20,570 nucleotides of DNA from Chara braunii (GCA_003427395.1 BFEA01000052.1:3384982-3405551); one strand, 5' to 3'; positions 8,013 through 16,320 are shown, numbered from the stretch's first letter. Program-made: numbers and translations. Notes: generated by a model from the letters alone, not told the origin.

Positions 8013-8400
8013 ATGTGACCTCGGGAAAGGGGGGGGAGTCCGCGCCAGCTCTTAAAAAAGAGAGGGCCAGAACTGGTCCACTGCATCATCCCCTCCTGCC
8101 GCTCCATTGCATCACTTCCGGGGGATGGACCAACAGCGGTCCTCCAGCCGTATTAGCGGGTGCACTCCATGGGCGGCTGGGGGGGCCAAGCGGACCGAAC
8201 GTTCTTAAGGCCAAGGGCCTCCAAGAGCTATGTAGTGCAAAAATCAGAGAGCCTGGGTTTGTGTAGAGGGATCTATTCTTGCCAGACCTCCTGCGAGGTT
8301 CAGCTGGATGACCAAGTGCTCTTGAAACCTTTTCTCTTTCTCCCGTCTTTTTCCAGAGCAAGGACAGCTACGCCCAACGCTCGAAAAAGGCCATTGACCT
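8013..8400 (-). pseudogene. Probable upstream continuation of the LINE fragment, heavily decayed
   Basis: No single frame stays open. Plausible protein-like pieces jump between the three minus frames (GGLARIDPSTQTQAL, then FLHYIALGGPWP after a stop, then DDAVDQFWPSLF). They lead directly into the clearer LINE segment at 8012. The assignment rests on adjacency and orientation. Confidence 0.35.
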
Positions 8401-8565
8401 TGTTTATAATTAAAAAAAAACCAAAAAAAAAAAACAAAACGATACCCATTTAAAAAGCAAGAAGAAGATACCCATTTGGATAGAAAGAAGATGGCCATTT
8501 CAAAAGCAAGAACGGAAATGATTTGGGCCTGGGTCTGTAGAAATCATACAAAAACAATCTGTCAT
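8401..8565. repeat. A-rich tract followed by short imperfect repeats
   Basis: Poly(A) with interruptions at 8409-8440, then three imperfect copies of a unit containing CCCATTT or CCATTT with AAGCAAGAA or GAAAGAAG (8446-8515). Confidence 0.55.
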
Positions 8566-8890
8566 CACATCTTTGCTGTGTCATAGCATCTTTGCTGTGT
8601 CATTTGGGCTTAGAACAATCTATATGCCTGGCTCCACTGCTCAACGTTTGACACGTACCTGGAGTGCGAAGTGGACCACATACATATGGACTGATCAAAC
8701 GCTTTGAATGTATTGGGACCATCATGACCTCCAGATGCATTTTGACATGTAGAATACTTATCCTTCTCATGAGTCTGTAGACTTCAGCAGACTTCAGACA
8801 ATCTGTCCTAGCATCTTTGCTGTGTCATTTGGGCTTAGAGCAGTCTATGGGCCTGGCCCCACCACTCAATCCCTGACATGTGGCGACTCT
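8566..8890. repeat. Direct repeat pair, ~73 bp (8584-8656 and 8809-8881)
   Basis: TAGCATCTTTGCTGTGTCAT followed by TTGGGCTTAGA-CA-TCTAT and GCCTGGC-CCAC occurs at 8584 and again at 8809, each preceded by ACAATCTGTC. A third partial copy, CATCTTTGCTGTGTCAT, lies at 8568-8584. No coding signal. Probably a diverged tandem or segmental duplication about 225 bp long. Confidence 0.75.
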
Positions 8891-8919
8891 ACATGACTTA
8901 AACATAGAGAGTGAGGTAC

Positions 8920-9010
8920 ACAAGTGGCATTCAGGTGGTCAGGGGTTCATTTCCCATTCGCCTAAAGTACGTGCCTTGGCATTCTTCTTCTTCTTTTTTT
9001 TTTTTTGTTT
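8920..9010 (+). mobile_element. Possible SINE-like remnant with pol III B-box-like motif and T-rich end
   Basis: GGGGTTCATTTCCC (about 8950-8963) fits the tRNA T-arm/B-box pattern GGTTCRANNCC except for one base. It can form a short T-stem with a 7-base loop. TGGCATTCAGGTGG just before it resembles an A box but is too close. It ends in (TTC)n and poly(T) near 8983-9006. Suggestive of a tRNA-derived SINE fragment, not more. Confidence 0.25.
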
Positions 9011-9456
9011 TGTTTTGAAAAGCGGTTGTTGTAGAGGCTGGATTATAGACATGTGAGAGTCAGCTTCAGCACTCGGCCATGTTGTAGAGGCCCCCTTATC
9101 CTATGGGACTCCCTCCCAACCTACCTCTTTCGTAATTTCTCCCGGCGCACCCTGCCTTGGTGCCCACCACCTGGAGATAGTCGTTTGCCCCTTCTGGGCA
9201 GCATTACTAGACACTGCTGATGTTCGTTGAGGGGAGAGAGGCGAGGCACATAGTGACTGGCAAATTACGCCTGGCACTACCCTCTTTGCCCCAATGGGAT
9301 ACCCTGTCATTATTGCTGTGTATAAACTGAAAGTTGCCCCGAATTACAGCTATAATGACCGGCCATTCCATTCAGGTGAAGACAGTAGCACTACTGGCCG
9401 ACCCCTGGCTGGTGTCGCCCAACTAGTCCTCGTGAGGCTACTGTAGCTTGACTCTC
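9011..9456. other. No recognisable gene; expected place of the missing element 3' part
   Basis: On the minus strand this lies directly downstream of the GIY-YIG reading frame. I read all three minus frames and found no reverse transcriptase motif (no YxDD-like box, no long open frame). Confidence 0.55.
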
Positions 9457-10361
9457 TCAGTATTGGGCAGAGGATATAGCTCTTGGGGTTACCCTGAATA
9501 CTGCAAAGGCCATCCTGTCTGAGAAGCCAAGTCCTGTCAGATTGGACCTCCCCAACCATTGTCGCTCACCAAATACCTCGAACAGACTCTTAGTCATTTT
9601 CAGTACCAGCAGACCTTCATTGGTCTTAGCGACTGATTCCCCAAACATCTTTCTAACCTTCTTCCAACCGCACGACCATGTGTTTCCTCCACTCGACTCA
9701 ATCATAACATGTCGGTGTCCTTCACTCTCATTCTTTTTCAACAATTCCAGCAGATTTAACGACCAGGTATCCTCATGGGCTATTCTGAATCTAATCGGAA
9801 GTAACGGTTGGCATTCCCCAACCACATTACGTTCGCGTTTCTTGTTTCTCTCCTTCTTGCCTGGGCACGTCTTACTACGGATTTTGTCGGACTTGTTGCA
9901 GCCACTCATATTAAGTAAAGACGACCAAGTCTTGATGTACACAGCTTCAAGATCCAACAGATCATGTCCTTGCATGCAATCAGCAGGTAACAATATGAAG
10001 TTCCTTGCTTTGAACGTACTAATCCATCTATGGAAATGAGACTGGGTCTTATTCCGACACGCGCTAAGGTGCTCACGCCATCGTGTATCTACGTTCCGAG
10101 TGTTTTTTCCCACGTATTGCAGTTTGCAATATGGTGAGATTGCCACATACACACACCAGTGATGTCTAGGAACTCGACACCATATATCTCGACCAGTTTC
10201 TTCCAACATTCCAAAATCTTTCCCGCCCACTTAATTTCACCTCTAAGCGATAACAGGAGTACACATAGCCGTAATAGTTCCTCAGCTTTCGTGTCTATAC
10301 TCGACAGACTACATCGGTAACTTGTCAGCCATCTGACCATACGCCATAGGTCATCGCTTCT
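9457..10361 (-). pseudogene. GIY-YIG endonuclease domain protein (second half of the broken ORF)
   Basis: After the TGA at 10364-10362 the same frame runs on (RSDDLWRMVRWLTSYRCSL ... LVEIYGVEFLDITGV). It must then shift frame inside a GT run at 10156-10149 to continue as VYVAISPYCKLQYVGKNTR and reach a TGA at 9457-9459. Numbering the 257-residue downstream frame from 10230, the GIY-YIG residues are all present: Y28 (GVY once joined), Y39-V-G (YIG), R50 and H54 (RWREH), E95 (LEAVYIKTW) and N107. The 11-residue Tyr-Tyr spacing and the E-to-N spacing fit I-TevI/UvrC-type nucleases, which nick DNA. A Lys/Arg cluster after the domain (KKERNKKRER) could be a nuclear signal. About 130 further residues (WSCGWKKVRKMFG, SLFEVFGERQWLG) match nothing I can name. 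The active site looks intact although the gene is broken. Confidence 0.75.
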
Positions 10362-11534
10362 TCATGCTTCTACTCCTTCCTCAGCTGTTGTCAGATCCTC
10401 CTCGCCTTGCTCAGTCACCTCGGCCGGCTCAATTAGTTCTTCCTCCTTATCGAAGGCCTTACGGGTTCGGTGGCTAGCAATGTCAAATATTGCGTCCACC
10501 TTACCGTTGTAGGCAATCCCTTCGTTCTTACAGATCGCTTGCAGTTCCAGGGCATCCAGGCCCTGGAGCTCTTCCATAGCCTGGTTCTTGAAGCGCAGCT
10601 TCACAGTAGTACTTGGTGTTGCCGGACTTCTCTTCCGTGTCAAGTATGGTGACAGCTTAGTCTTCAACTTCGATTTAGAACGTGCCGCCCTGATAGAGCG
10701 ACCTGCAACTTTATCTCTCGTAGTTTTCGGGGTCCGCTTCGCAGGAGTCATCATCGACGGGCTTCCTTCCACTGGTTGTTCCGCACCCCGCTTCCTCTTC
10801 TCACTGATTACCAGTTTCCTTGTCTTCACTCGAATCTCCTCCGTTTCGCTATCGCTGCTACCATTGTCTAAGCTTGATTTCTGGTCGGATATGCAGTCAG
10901 TTCGCTTCTTACCTTTGACTTTCTTTTCAGGTAAGGTTCGTCTTCCGTAGTTGGCTTCCATCTTGTCAAAGAACTCTCCAGCTTTGATGGCAACTTGCAA
11001 TTCCACCCGCTTGTCAATTTCTGCCGCACACAATTCCTCTTGTCTTAACCTCTCCAACCTCTTTCGCTCCTTTTTTTCCCTTGCTGCTTTCTCAGTTGCC
11101 TCACGCTGTTCCGCTTCTTCAGCTTCCTTTTTGACCCTTTCCTCTTCAGCCTTCCGTACTATCTCCTTTTGCACAAACTTAGTCATTGATGCCAGGCTTT
11201 TGCCGAGCTCTTCAATCTGCTTCTGCAAATGCGGTTCTTGTGACGAGGAGCGTTGCTTCTCAGCTTTACCGCACGAAGGCGATGTCGATCTACCCCTCTC
11301 AATGTCGTACGATGTTGATGGTCGACTATCGTAATTACGTCGATTCGTACACTGGTTGGCGTAATCTCCTCTCTCGTTGCAAGCAAAGCATCTAGGCGGA
11401 GACCTCCTGTAAGGTCGATCCGCACCTTAGTCGTAGCTCCTCTCCGATCTTCGATAACCTCCATGTTCATCGCTCCCCGAGCGGTAGTCTCTCCGATCGC
11501 AGTCTCTCCTCTCGTGGCTTCTCCTGTCGCTCAT
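10362..11534 (-). pseudogene. Gag-like N-terminal half: zinc knuckle, coiled coil, basic region, possible SAP-like motif
   Basis: The frame starts at ATG 11534 (MSDRRSHERRD), hits an in-frame TAA at 11429-11427, then is open to a TGA at 10364-10362. That is 391 codons, in the same frame as the next segment. Residues 1-48 are Arg/Asp/Tyr-rich. Residues 49-62 are CFACNERGDYANQC, a C-x2-C-x4-D-x4-C version of the retroviral-type CCHC knuckle with Asp in place of the zinc-binding His. Residues about 104-177 (EEERVKKEAEEAEQREATEK and onward) form a charged coiled coil. A Ser/Lys/Arg-rich stretch follows. LDALELQAICKNEG and GKVDAIFDI (about 320-359) resemble a SAP-type DNA-binding helix pair, which I hold weakly. 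The acidic tail ends at EEGVEA. Likely roles are RNA binding and multimerisation. The two stops point to a dead copy. Confidence 0.65.
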
Positions 11535-11804
11535 CTTGATCCTTGGTTCATATTAGTACAACACGGTTAACACAGTGATCGGCACGCTCACTTGATCTCA
11601 GTTATTCTTCTCCGAGAAAGTTAACGTGTGCGATAGCAAGTTGAATTGAATAGGTGAGTAGTGAACATGTACAACAAGTTCAAAGTGAACAAGAAGTAGC
11701 ATGTCCAAGACCGTTCGCGTAGAATGCGAACAAATACATAAGGTCAACCACCGTACACGTCAATGTAAGCATTAACAAAAGCCAATGGGAACATCAACAT
11801 GTCT
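11535..11804 (-). other. Leader between hammerhead and ORF start
   Basis: About 270 bp on the minus strand with no convincing ORF. An upstream ATG at 11551-11549 starts a six-codon frame ending at a TGA that overlaps the main ATG. Its position between ribozyme and start codon fits the 5' untranslated part of a Penelope-like terminal repeat. Confidence 0.45.
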
Positions 11805-11875
11805 CAGGGTCGGCGTCCCCGACGCTTGCGTTTCGGCAACCGCCACGTTGCCTTCATCAGGGGGTACCACCAAAC
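11805..11875 (-). ncRNA. Type I hammerhead ribozyme (minus strand)
   Basis: Minus-strand order: helix I 5' strand ending CCCC (11864-11861), CTGATGA (11860-11854), one extra A (11853), helix II GGCAAC (11852-11847) with GTTGCC (11840-11835) and loop GTGGCG, then GAAA (11834-11831). A short helix III follows, ACG(C)/(G)CGT with an AA or CAAG loop (11831-11822), then cleavage base C (11821) in a GUC triplet, then helix I 3' strand GGGG (11820-11817). Helix I extends outward with internal loops (GGTGGTA against ACGCCGACC; ATGT against ACAT). Predicted cleavage is between 11821 and 11820. The single A between the CUGAUGA box and helix II departs from the consensus and may lower activity. Short helix III is usual for hammerheads in Penelope-like elements and other retroelements. 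Confidence 0.75.
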
Positions 11876-12360
11876 ATCTCCACTTTCTAAGTCCGTCTCC
11901 TCCACAGTCCCACTTCCGTGCCGTCTACACCCAACCCTCCGTAAGGTTGAGTATATCGAGCTCCGTTAGTCCTGAGCGAGAGGTCGACTAATGGTGTATT
12001 CAACGCTTATAATTCTTCGTAGTCGTAATCCCTGAAACATGGGTATTGCTAGAAGATCCTTTGTGAATCCGAAAAAACAATAGTCCCGACTCTAAAAAAT
12101 GGTCTAATTCGTTCTATTACTCACACCAAAAGGGAGGCCGAGTCCATGCAGTTCGGTCTAGTCTCATTTCCCCAGATACAGTCCCAGAATAGTACCGGTA
12201 CCGTACCGAGCCAAGAAAATCCTTGTCACCGCGAGGCATCCAGAGTCATTTATTCAACCTCCGATGTACCGGGTACCATATGGTACTAGAGATGTACCAT
12301 TTCGATACTGGATTACAGGGTATTGTCAACAAAGCCGAAACTCATATCACCAATCCGCCA
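11876..12360. other. No gene seen; cluster of GTACC palindromes
   Basis: Between about 12196 and 12300 GGTACC/GTACC words are frequent, including the perfect 14-bp palindrome GTACCATATGGTAC (12273-12286). On the minus strand the proximal part may be the outer portion of the element's terminal repeat. Confidence 0.5.
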
Positions 12361-12665
12361 TCCTATCACCAAAACTAAGTAAGACCAATCACAAAAGTTT
12401 CTCAACAAATCGAAAACGACAAACCATTCCAAGACCAAACTAAAAAAACAAAAACAAAAGCAAAACAAAACCGAGGTCAAGGTAAGCTACACTAGCTAAA
12501 ATCCCTGTCCAATGATCTTTCATCCTACAACCAAAATAAAACTGAGTAAGACAATCCCAGAAGTTTTTCAGCAAATCGAAAACGACAAACCATTCCAAAA
12601 ACAAACTCAAAGACAAAACAGAACCGAGGTCAAGGTAAGCCGCACTAGTTATAATCCCGGCTGGT
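12361..12665. repeat. Imperfect tandem duplication, unit ~150 bp
   Basis: AAATCGAAAACGACAAACCA followed by TTCCAA and, further on, ACCGAGGTCAAGGTAAGC occurs at about 12409-12488 and again at about 12576-12640. The units start near 12361 and 12520 (CTATCACCAAAACTAAGTAAGA against CTACAACC...ACTGAGTAAGA). Copy 1 has a longer AAAACAAAA spacer. Non-coding. Confidence 0.8.
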
Positions 12666-14030
12666 AGCTTAGAAAAATAATAAATAAAAGGTGTTTTAAC
12701 AATTAAAAAAATTAAATAAATGGATTAAATTGTAATATCTTCCTCTTATACAAAATAAACAAATCTACCTTAAAAAAACCTTCTTACTACAAGGCAACAA
12801 CGTTTTAGGAACACGACCACTAATTTTCGATACTTGTACTAAGCACTTCGCAAACAAAAGGGTTATGGGACTTATATACTGGCAAAACAACTCGTATAAT
12901 CATAAAAATAAAATCGGCTACGTAAGTGTACTACACAGAAACGAAGGAAGTACATATGACGACTTACTGGTAGGAACAAAACGACAACACTTCCAACTAT
13001 ACCCCACAGAGAACCTTGCAGAAATACACAAACTCATGATATACCGCTAAGTACACTGACACGTAAACACCATATCAAAACACTGAACGAAAAACACGCC
13101 ACAACATGCGCAGTAAAAGAACCAATAAGATTCTAATAAAAATATTTCACTTCACTACCACCTATCATCAAGATATTGAACACCCCTTAAAAAGACCGCC
13201 ACATTAAACCACAACACGAAAAAACTTTCACTTCGCTTCCGCTACTGCCCATCACTGAACCCTGAACTTCGCACAAAAGCATACTACACACACCCCAACT
13301 CATACATCGATACGACCACCTACAAACCCAACCACTGAACAAATGATTGAACTCTTACAAAATAAACAAACACGATATTACGTAAATCCAAAAGACTACG
13401 GGACACAAATAATGACAAAAAGCCGCACACATACATAATCACAGAAAACGACGAAATACAGATGAGAAATAAAACGACAAGATATTGAGCAACACCCCGC
13501 AGAGAACGCTTCACAAAAAACAAAAACTCATGACGCATCCGCAAGTATATTGGCATGTAGAATCAAGACAAAATTCGACACGGAAAACACGCCACATCAT
13601 ACATAATGCAAAACCGCTGAACGACTAATTAGACTGCAACAGATCCCAATGCCGACAGTCGCCGAGCTCTAAAAGCCTCCAAGTAGATCGACACGAAAGA
13701 GCTAGACAAAAAACATAACGCAGGAGATACACCACAACCTACGAATTACAAAACAAATATAGGACTAACTAAAACTATGATTGCCCCACCTACTGCCTGA
13801 CCCCGAGAACTGAACTACGCGCGGAACCTTGTCGTGCACACCGTAACCCATACATCCATACAAACCCGTAAACCAAATAAGAAACCGACCAAACATGTTC
13901 TTCACCCCGCCACCCTAGAACGACACTACCCCCCTTCTCTGAGAACTAATAAAAAAAAAACCGCCGATTAACTAACCCATACACACATCCATCAACGCAC
14001 CGACTACAATGACAACCCCACACGTAAGAA
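12666..14030. repeat. A/C-rich region built of degenerate ~500-550-bp repeats
   Basis: The plus strand is strongly A- and C-rich and G-poor. Related blocks recur: CCCACAGAGAACCTT...AAACTCATGA (13000-13040) with CCCGCAGAGAACGCTT...AAACTCATGA (13495-13535), and AAAACACGCCACA at 13091 and 13582. ACTGCCCATCACTGAACCCTGAAC...CATACATCGATAC (13243-13316) also pairs with 13791-13862. So at least two long diverged units lie in tandem. A 61-codon open frame at 12865-13050 overlaps one copy but has no counterpart frame in the other, so I do not call a gene. Confidence 0.55.
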
Positions 14031-14420
14031 GATATAATGGAGATAGCTTGCACTTCTATCTACCACAACACTGCCTGTGACCATACCGGCGCTACGGAAC
14101 ATTCCCACTCTTGCGTGCTGCGCACTCATAAAACTTCCTCATCCCATCATTTTCCCCTGCTGAGACACGGGCCTTCCCGTTTGCACGACTCGACACTCCC
14201 TATGGGTGATCTTGCACCTAACACGCACTCTGGTCGAAGTGCCACGAACACTAAGTACTGCAAAAGTTGTTACTTCAAGACATTGAAGATGGCTACGCCC
14301 GAGGACGCTGCTTCCTCTCAAACGTTCCACCTTTAGGTAAGGACGCTAACCCTCTCCGAGTGTCATATGTGTCGTGCACTCTAATATAACACACCCTACT
14401 TATAAAAGTTAATGGGAGTA
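14031..14420. other. No supported gene; one 99-codon open frame upstream of the second hammerhead
   Basis: A plus-strand frame at 14037-14336 is open for 99 codons (MEIACTSIYHNT ... KYCKSCYF) but shows no domain I recognise, and composition alone could explain it. It ends about 95 bp before the hammerhead at 14431. It could be part of an element's terminal repeat. Confidence 0.4.
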
Positions 14421-14430
14421 TAAAAGTTGA

Positions 14431-14481
14431 CCCTCTGATGAGCTGCTATGGGTGCTAAGCAGCGAAAAGCGCGCTTCAGGG
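14431..14481 (+). ncRNA. Type I hammerhead ribozyme (plus strand)
   Basis: Helix I 5' strand CCCT (14431-14434); CTGATGA (14435-14441); helix II GCTGC (14442-14446) with GCAGC (14459-14463) around a 12-base loop; GAAA (14464-14467). Helix III AAG/CTT (14467-14469 with 14474-14476) closes a CGCG loop. The cleavage base is C14477 in a UUC triplet, and helix I 3' strand AGGG (14478-14481) pairs with CCCT. Every conserved core base of a hammerhead (C3 U4 G5 A6, G8 A9, G12 A13 A14, A15.1-U16.1, H17) is present with the right connectivity. Predicted self-cleavage is between 14477 and 14478. Outer helix I pairing is weak or interrupted. Such ribozymes occur in Penelope-like elements and retrozymes. 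I see no element ORF on this strand. Confidence 0.75.
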
Positions 14482-14722
14482 CGTGCACCCCCCCTATGGC
14501 TGTCTCTGACGGCCATCCCTAACTTCAACCTAACTTCTAATCTGCTTCCCCCTAATTAATCCTTCATCCTCCTATGGAGTTGATGACTATAGTAAAACTC
14601 GCCCCCTAACCCATCCTAAGTTCAGTCTGCTGCTGACCTGGCGTGATACTACGTTTGGACAGGTGGATGGTCTGGTTCCCCATGGATTATGGGGTTGCCG
14701 TGTTCTGCACACCCACTACATA

Positions 14723-14762
14723 CACACACACACACACACACACGCACACACACAAACAAACC
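14723..14762. repeat. (CA)n microsatellite
   Basis: About 35-40 bp of CA with one GC interruption, grading into AAACAAACCAAAACAAG. Confidence 0.93.
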
Positions 14763-14950
14763 AAAACAAGTGTGGCAGTGTATATTTCCATGTTCTAGGG
14801 GTATATTTATTCCATTTTGCTTTTGTTTTTTTTCCTCTTTTTTCGACAACAAACCTTTAATTTCTTAAAAAATACTGCGGGGCTCCTCGCGACCCCTCCT
14901 ACCATCCTTGGGGGCCAACCACCCTAGCACCCCCCCACTTGGCCGAGGTA
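14763..14950. other. No gene seen; T-rich then GC-rich junction DNA
   Basis: A T-rich part (to about 14870) changes sharply into GC-rich DNA with a C7 run near 14931, leading into the CGTC-type microsatellite. Confidence 0.5.
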
Positions 14951-14954
14951 CGTT

Positions 14955-15040
14955 CGGACGGGAACCGTCCGTATGTCCGTACGCCCGTCTGTCCGTCCGT
15001 CTGGACGACCCGTACGCAGACCCCTCGTACGACGTACGGG
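14955..15040. repeat. GTCC/CGTA tetranucleotide microsatellite flanking the satellite
   Basis: CCGTCCGTATGTCCGTACGC followed by CCGTCTGTCCGTCCGTCTGG: a diverged GTCC/CGTC tetramer array, then CGTACG/ACGTACG palindromic words to 15040. It marks the left edge of the pentamer satellite. Confidence 0.75.
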
Positions 15041-15294
15041 GGATGATATTGAGGTACACCACTCTACTCTACTCTACTCCACTCTACTCTACTCCACTCT
15101 ACTCTACTCGATTCGATGAGAATTGACTCTATTGTACTTTACACTACTCTAAGCTACGATACTCTGACTCTACTATACTCTACTCTACTCTACTTTGCTT
15201 TACTTTACTTTATTCTACTCTATAGTACTGTACTCTAGTCTACTCATCTTTACTCTATTGTACTCTGCTCTACTCTATTGTACTCTATTGTACT

Positions 15295-15313
15295 GTACTA
15301 TATGTTGCAATAC
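15295..15313. repeat. Higher-order repeat marker GTACTATATGTTGCAATAC
   Basis: A non-pentameric word that recurs at 16499, 17857 and 18386 with small changes, each time embedded in GTACTCTACT-type pentamers and followed by TTATC-ACTCA-like text. Spacings of about 1204, 1358 and 529 bp define higher-order units. Confidence 0.8.
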
Positions 15314-16247
15314 TTTTAGCTACTTACTCTACTCTCCTCTACTCCATTTCACTCCACTCCACTCCACTCTTCTCTACTCCACTCTACTTCACTCCCCTTC
15401 ACTCCCCGTCACTCTACTTTTCTTTACTCTACTCTACTACACTCGACTCTACTCGACTCTACTCGACTCTACTCGACTCTACTCGACTCGACTCTTCTCT
15501 ATTCTACTCTATGTTACGCTACTCTACTCTACTTTGCTTTACTCTTCCCCACTTTACTCTACTGTTCTCTATTCATCTCTTCTCTATTGTACTTCATGCT
15601 ACAGTATTTTGATCTACTCACTCTACTCTACTCTACTCTACTCTACTCGACTCTACTCGACTCTACTTTACTCTATTGTATTGTACTCTACTTTATTCTA
15701 CAATACTTTACGCTTCGTACTCTTCTCGATTTTACTCTTTTCTACTCTTCTCAAACTTCTCTTCCCTAAGCTTCTCTTCTCTACTATTCTCTACTTTTCT
15801 CTACTCTATGCTTCCCTATTATGCTCTACTCTGCTCTGCTCCACTCTATTCTACTCAACGCTACTTCACTCTACTCCACTGCACTCTACTCTATTCTACT
15901 ACTCTCCTCTCCTCCACTCCTTTATACTCAACTCTTCTACACACTACTCCACTCCACTCTGCGCCACTCCATTCTCTTCGACTCCATTCGACTCCACTTC
16001 ACTCTACTCCACTCCACTCTACTTCACTCCACTCTCCTTTACCCACTCCACTCCATTATACTCTACTCCACTCCACTCCATTCCATTAGACTCAACTCCA
16101 ATCCACACGACTCCACTACTCTACTCTACTCGACTCTACGCTACTTGACCCTTCTCAACTCGACTATGCTCTACTCCACACTACTATACTCAACTCTACT
16201 CTACTTTGCTTTACTCTACTCCATTCTACTCTAAACTACTCTACTCT

Positions 16248-16320
16248 GTTAGAGTTAGTTTGAGCCCGTTTTGAGTGTCGTTTTATTTGTTTTAGCGTAT
16301 AGGTCCATTCAAGGTACGTC
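16248..16320 (+). repeat. Conserved non-pentameric spacer, copy 1
   Basis: GTTAGAGTTAGTTTGA followed by CCCGTTTTGAGTGTCGTTTT, ATTTGTTTTAGCGTATAGGT and CCATTCAAGGTACG. It has no TACTC structure and is found three times in the array. The flanking pentamers are also conserved between copies (CTCCATTCTACTCTAAACTA before, CACTCTTCTCTAC after). Confidence 0.9.

Larger units (their letters stand above)
9457..11875 (-). mobile_element. Candidate ribozyme-bearing Penelope-like element, 3'-truncated and decayed
   Basis: Reading down the minus strand: hammerhead ribozyme (11875-11805), a leader of about 290 bp, ATG at 11534, RD-rich N-terminus, CCHC-like knuckle, coiled coil, basic region, possible SAP-like motif, and GIY-YIG nuclease ending at 9457. 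Penelope-like elements combine reverse transcriptase with a GIY-YIG nuclease and carry hammerhead ribozymes in their terminal repeats (known biology). Here the nuclease lies on the N-terminal side, as in the permuted branch of that group. No reverse transcriptase is visible downstream, so classification is inference. Alternative: a domesticated or host GIY-YIG gene beside an unrelated ribozyme. Confidence 0.5.

Noticed and set aside
9011-9457. Search for reverse transcriptase motifs downstream of the GIY-YIG frame
   Set aside because: All three minus frames are broken by stops and show no polymerase boxes by eye. A profile search could still find a faint trace.
9542-11334. Plus-strand open frames of 120-165 codons opposite the Penelope-like ORF
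   Set aside because: Antisense shadows of the minus-strand coding sequence. The minus strand carries the recognisable GIY-YIG, coiled coil and knuckle.
12865-13050. 61-codon open frame
   Set aside because: Lies in an A/C-rich degenerate repeat. The related copy near 13450-13560 does not keep the frame.
14037-14336. 99-codon open frame with a CKSC motif
   Set aside because: A single Cys pair is not a domain. No homologous frame nearby and no supporting codon signal.
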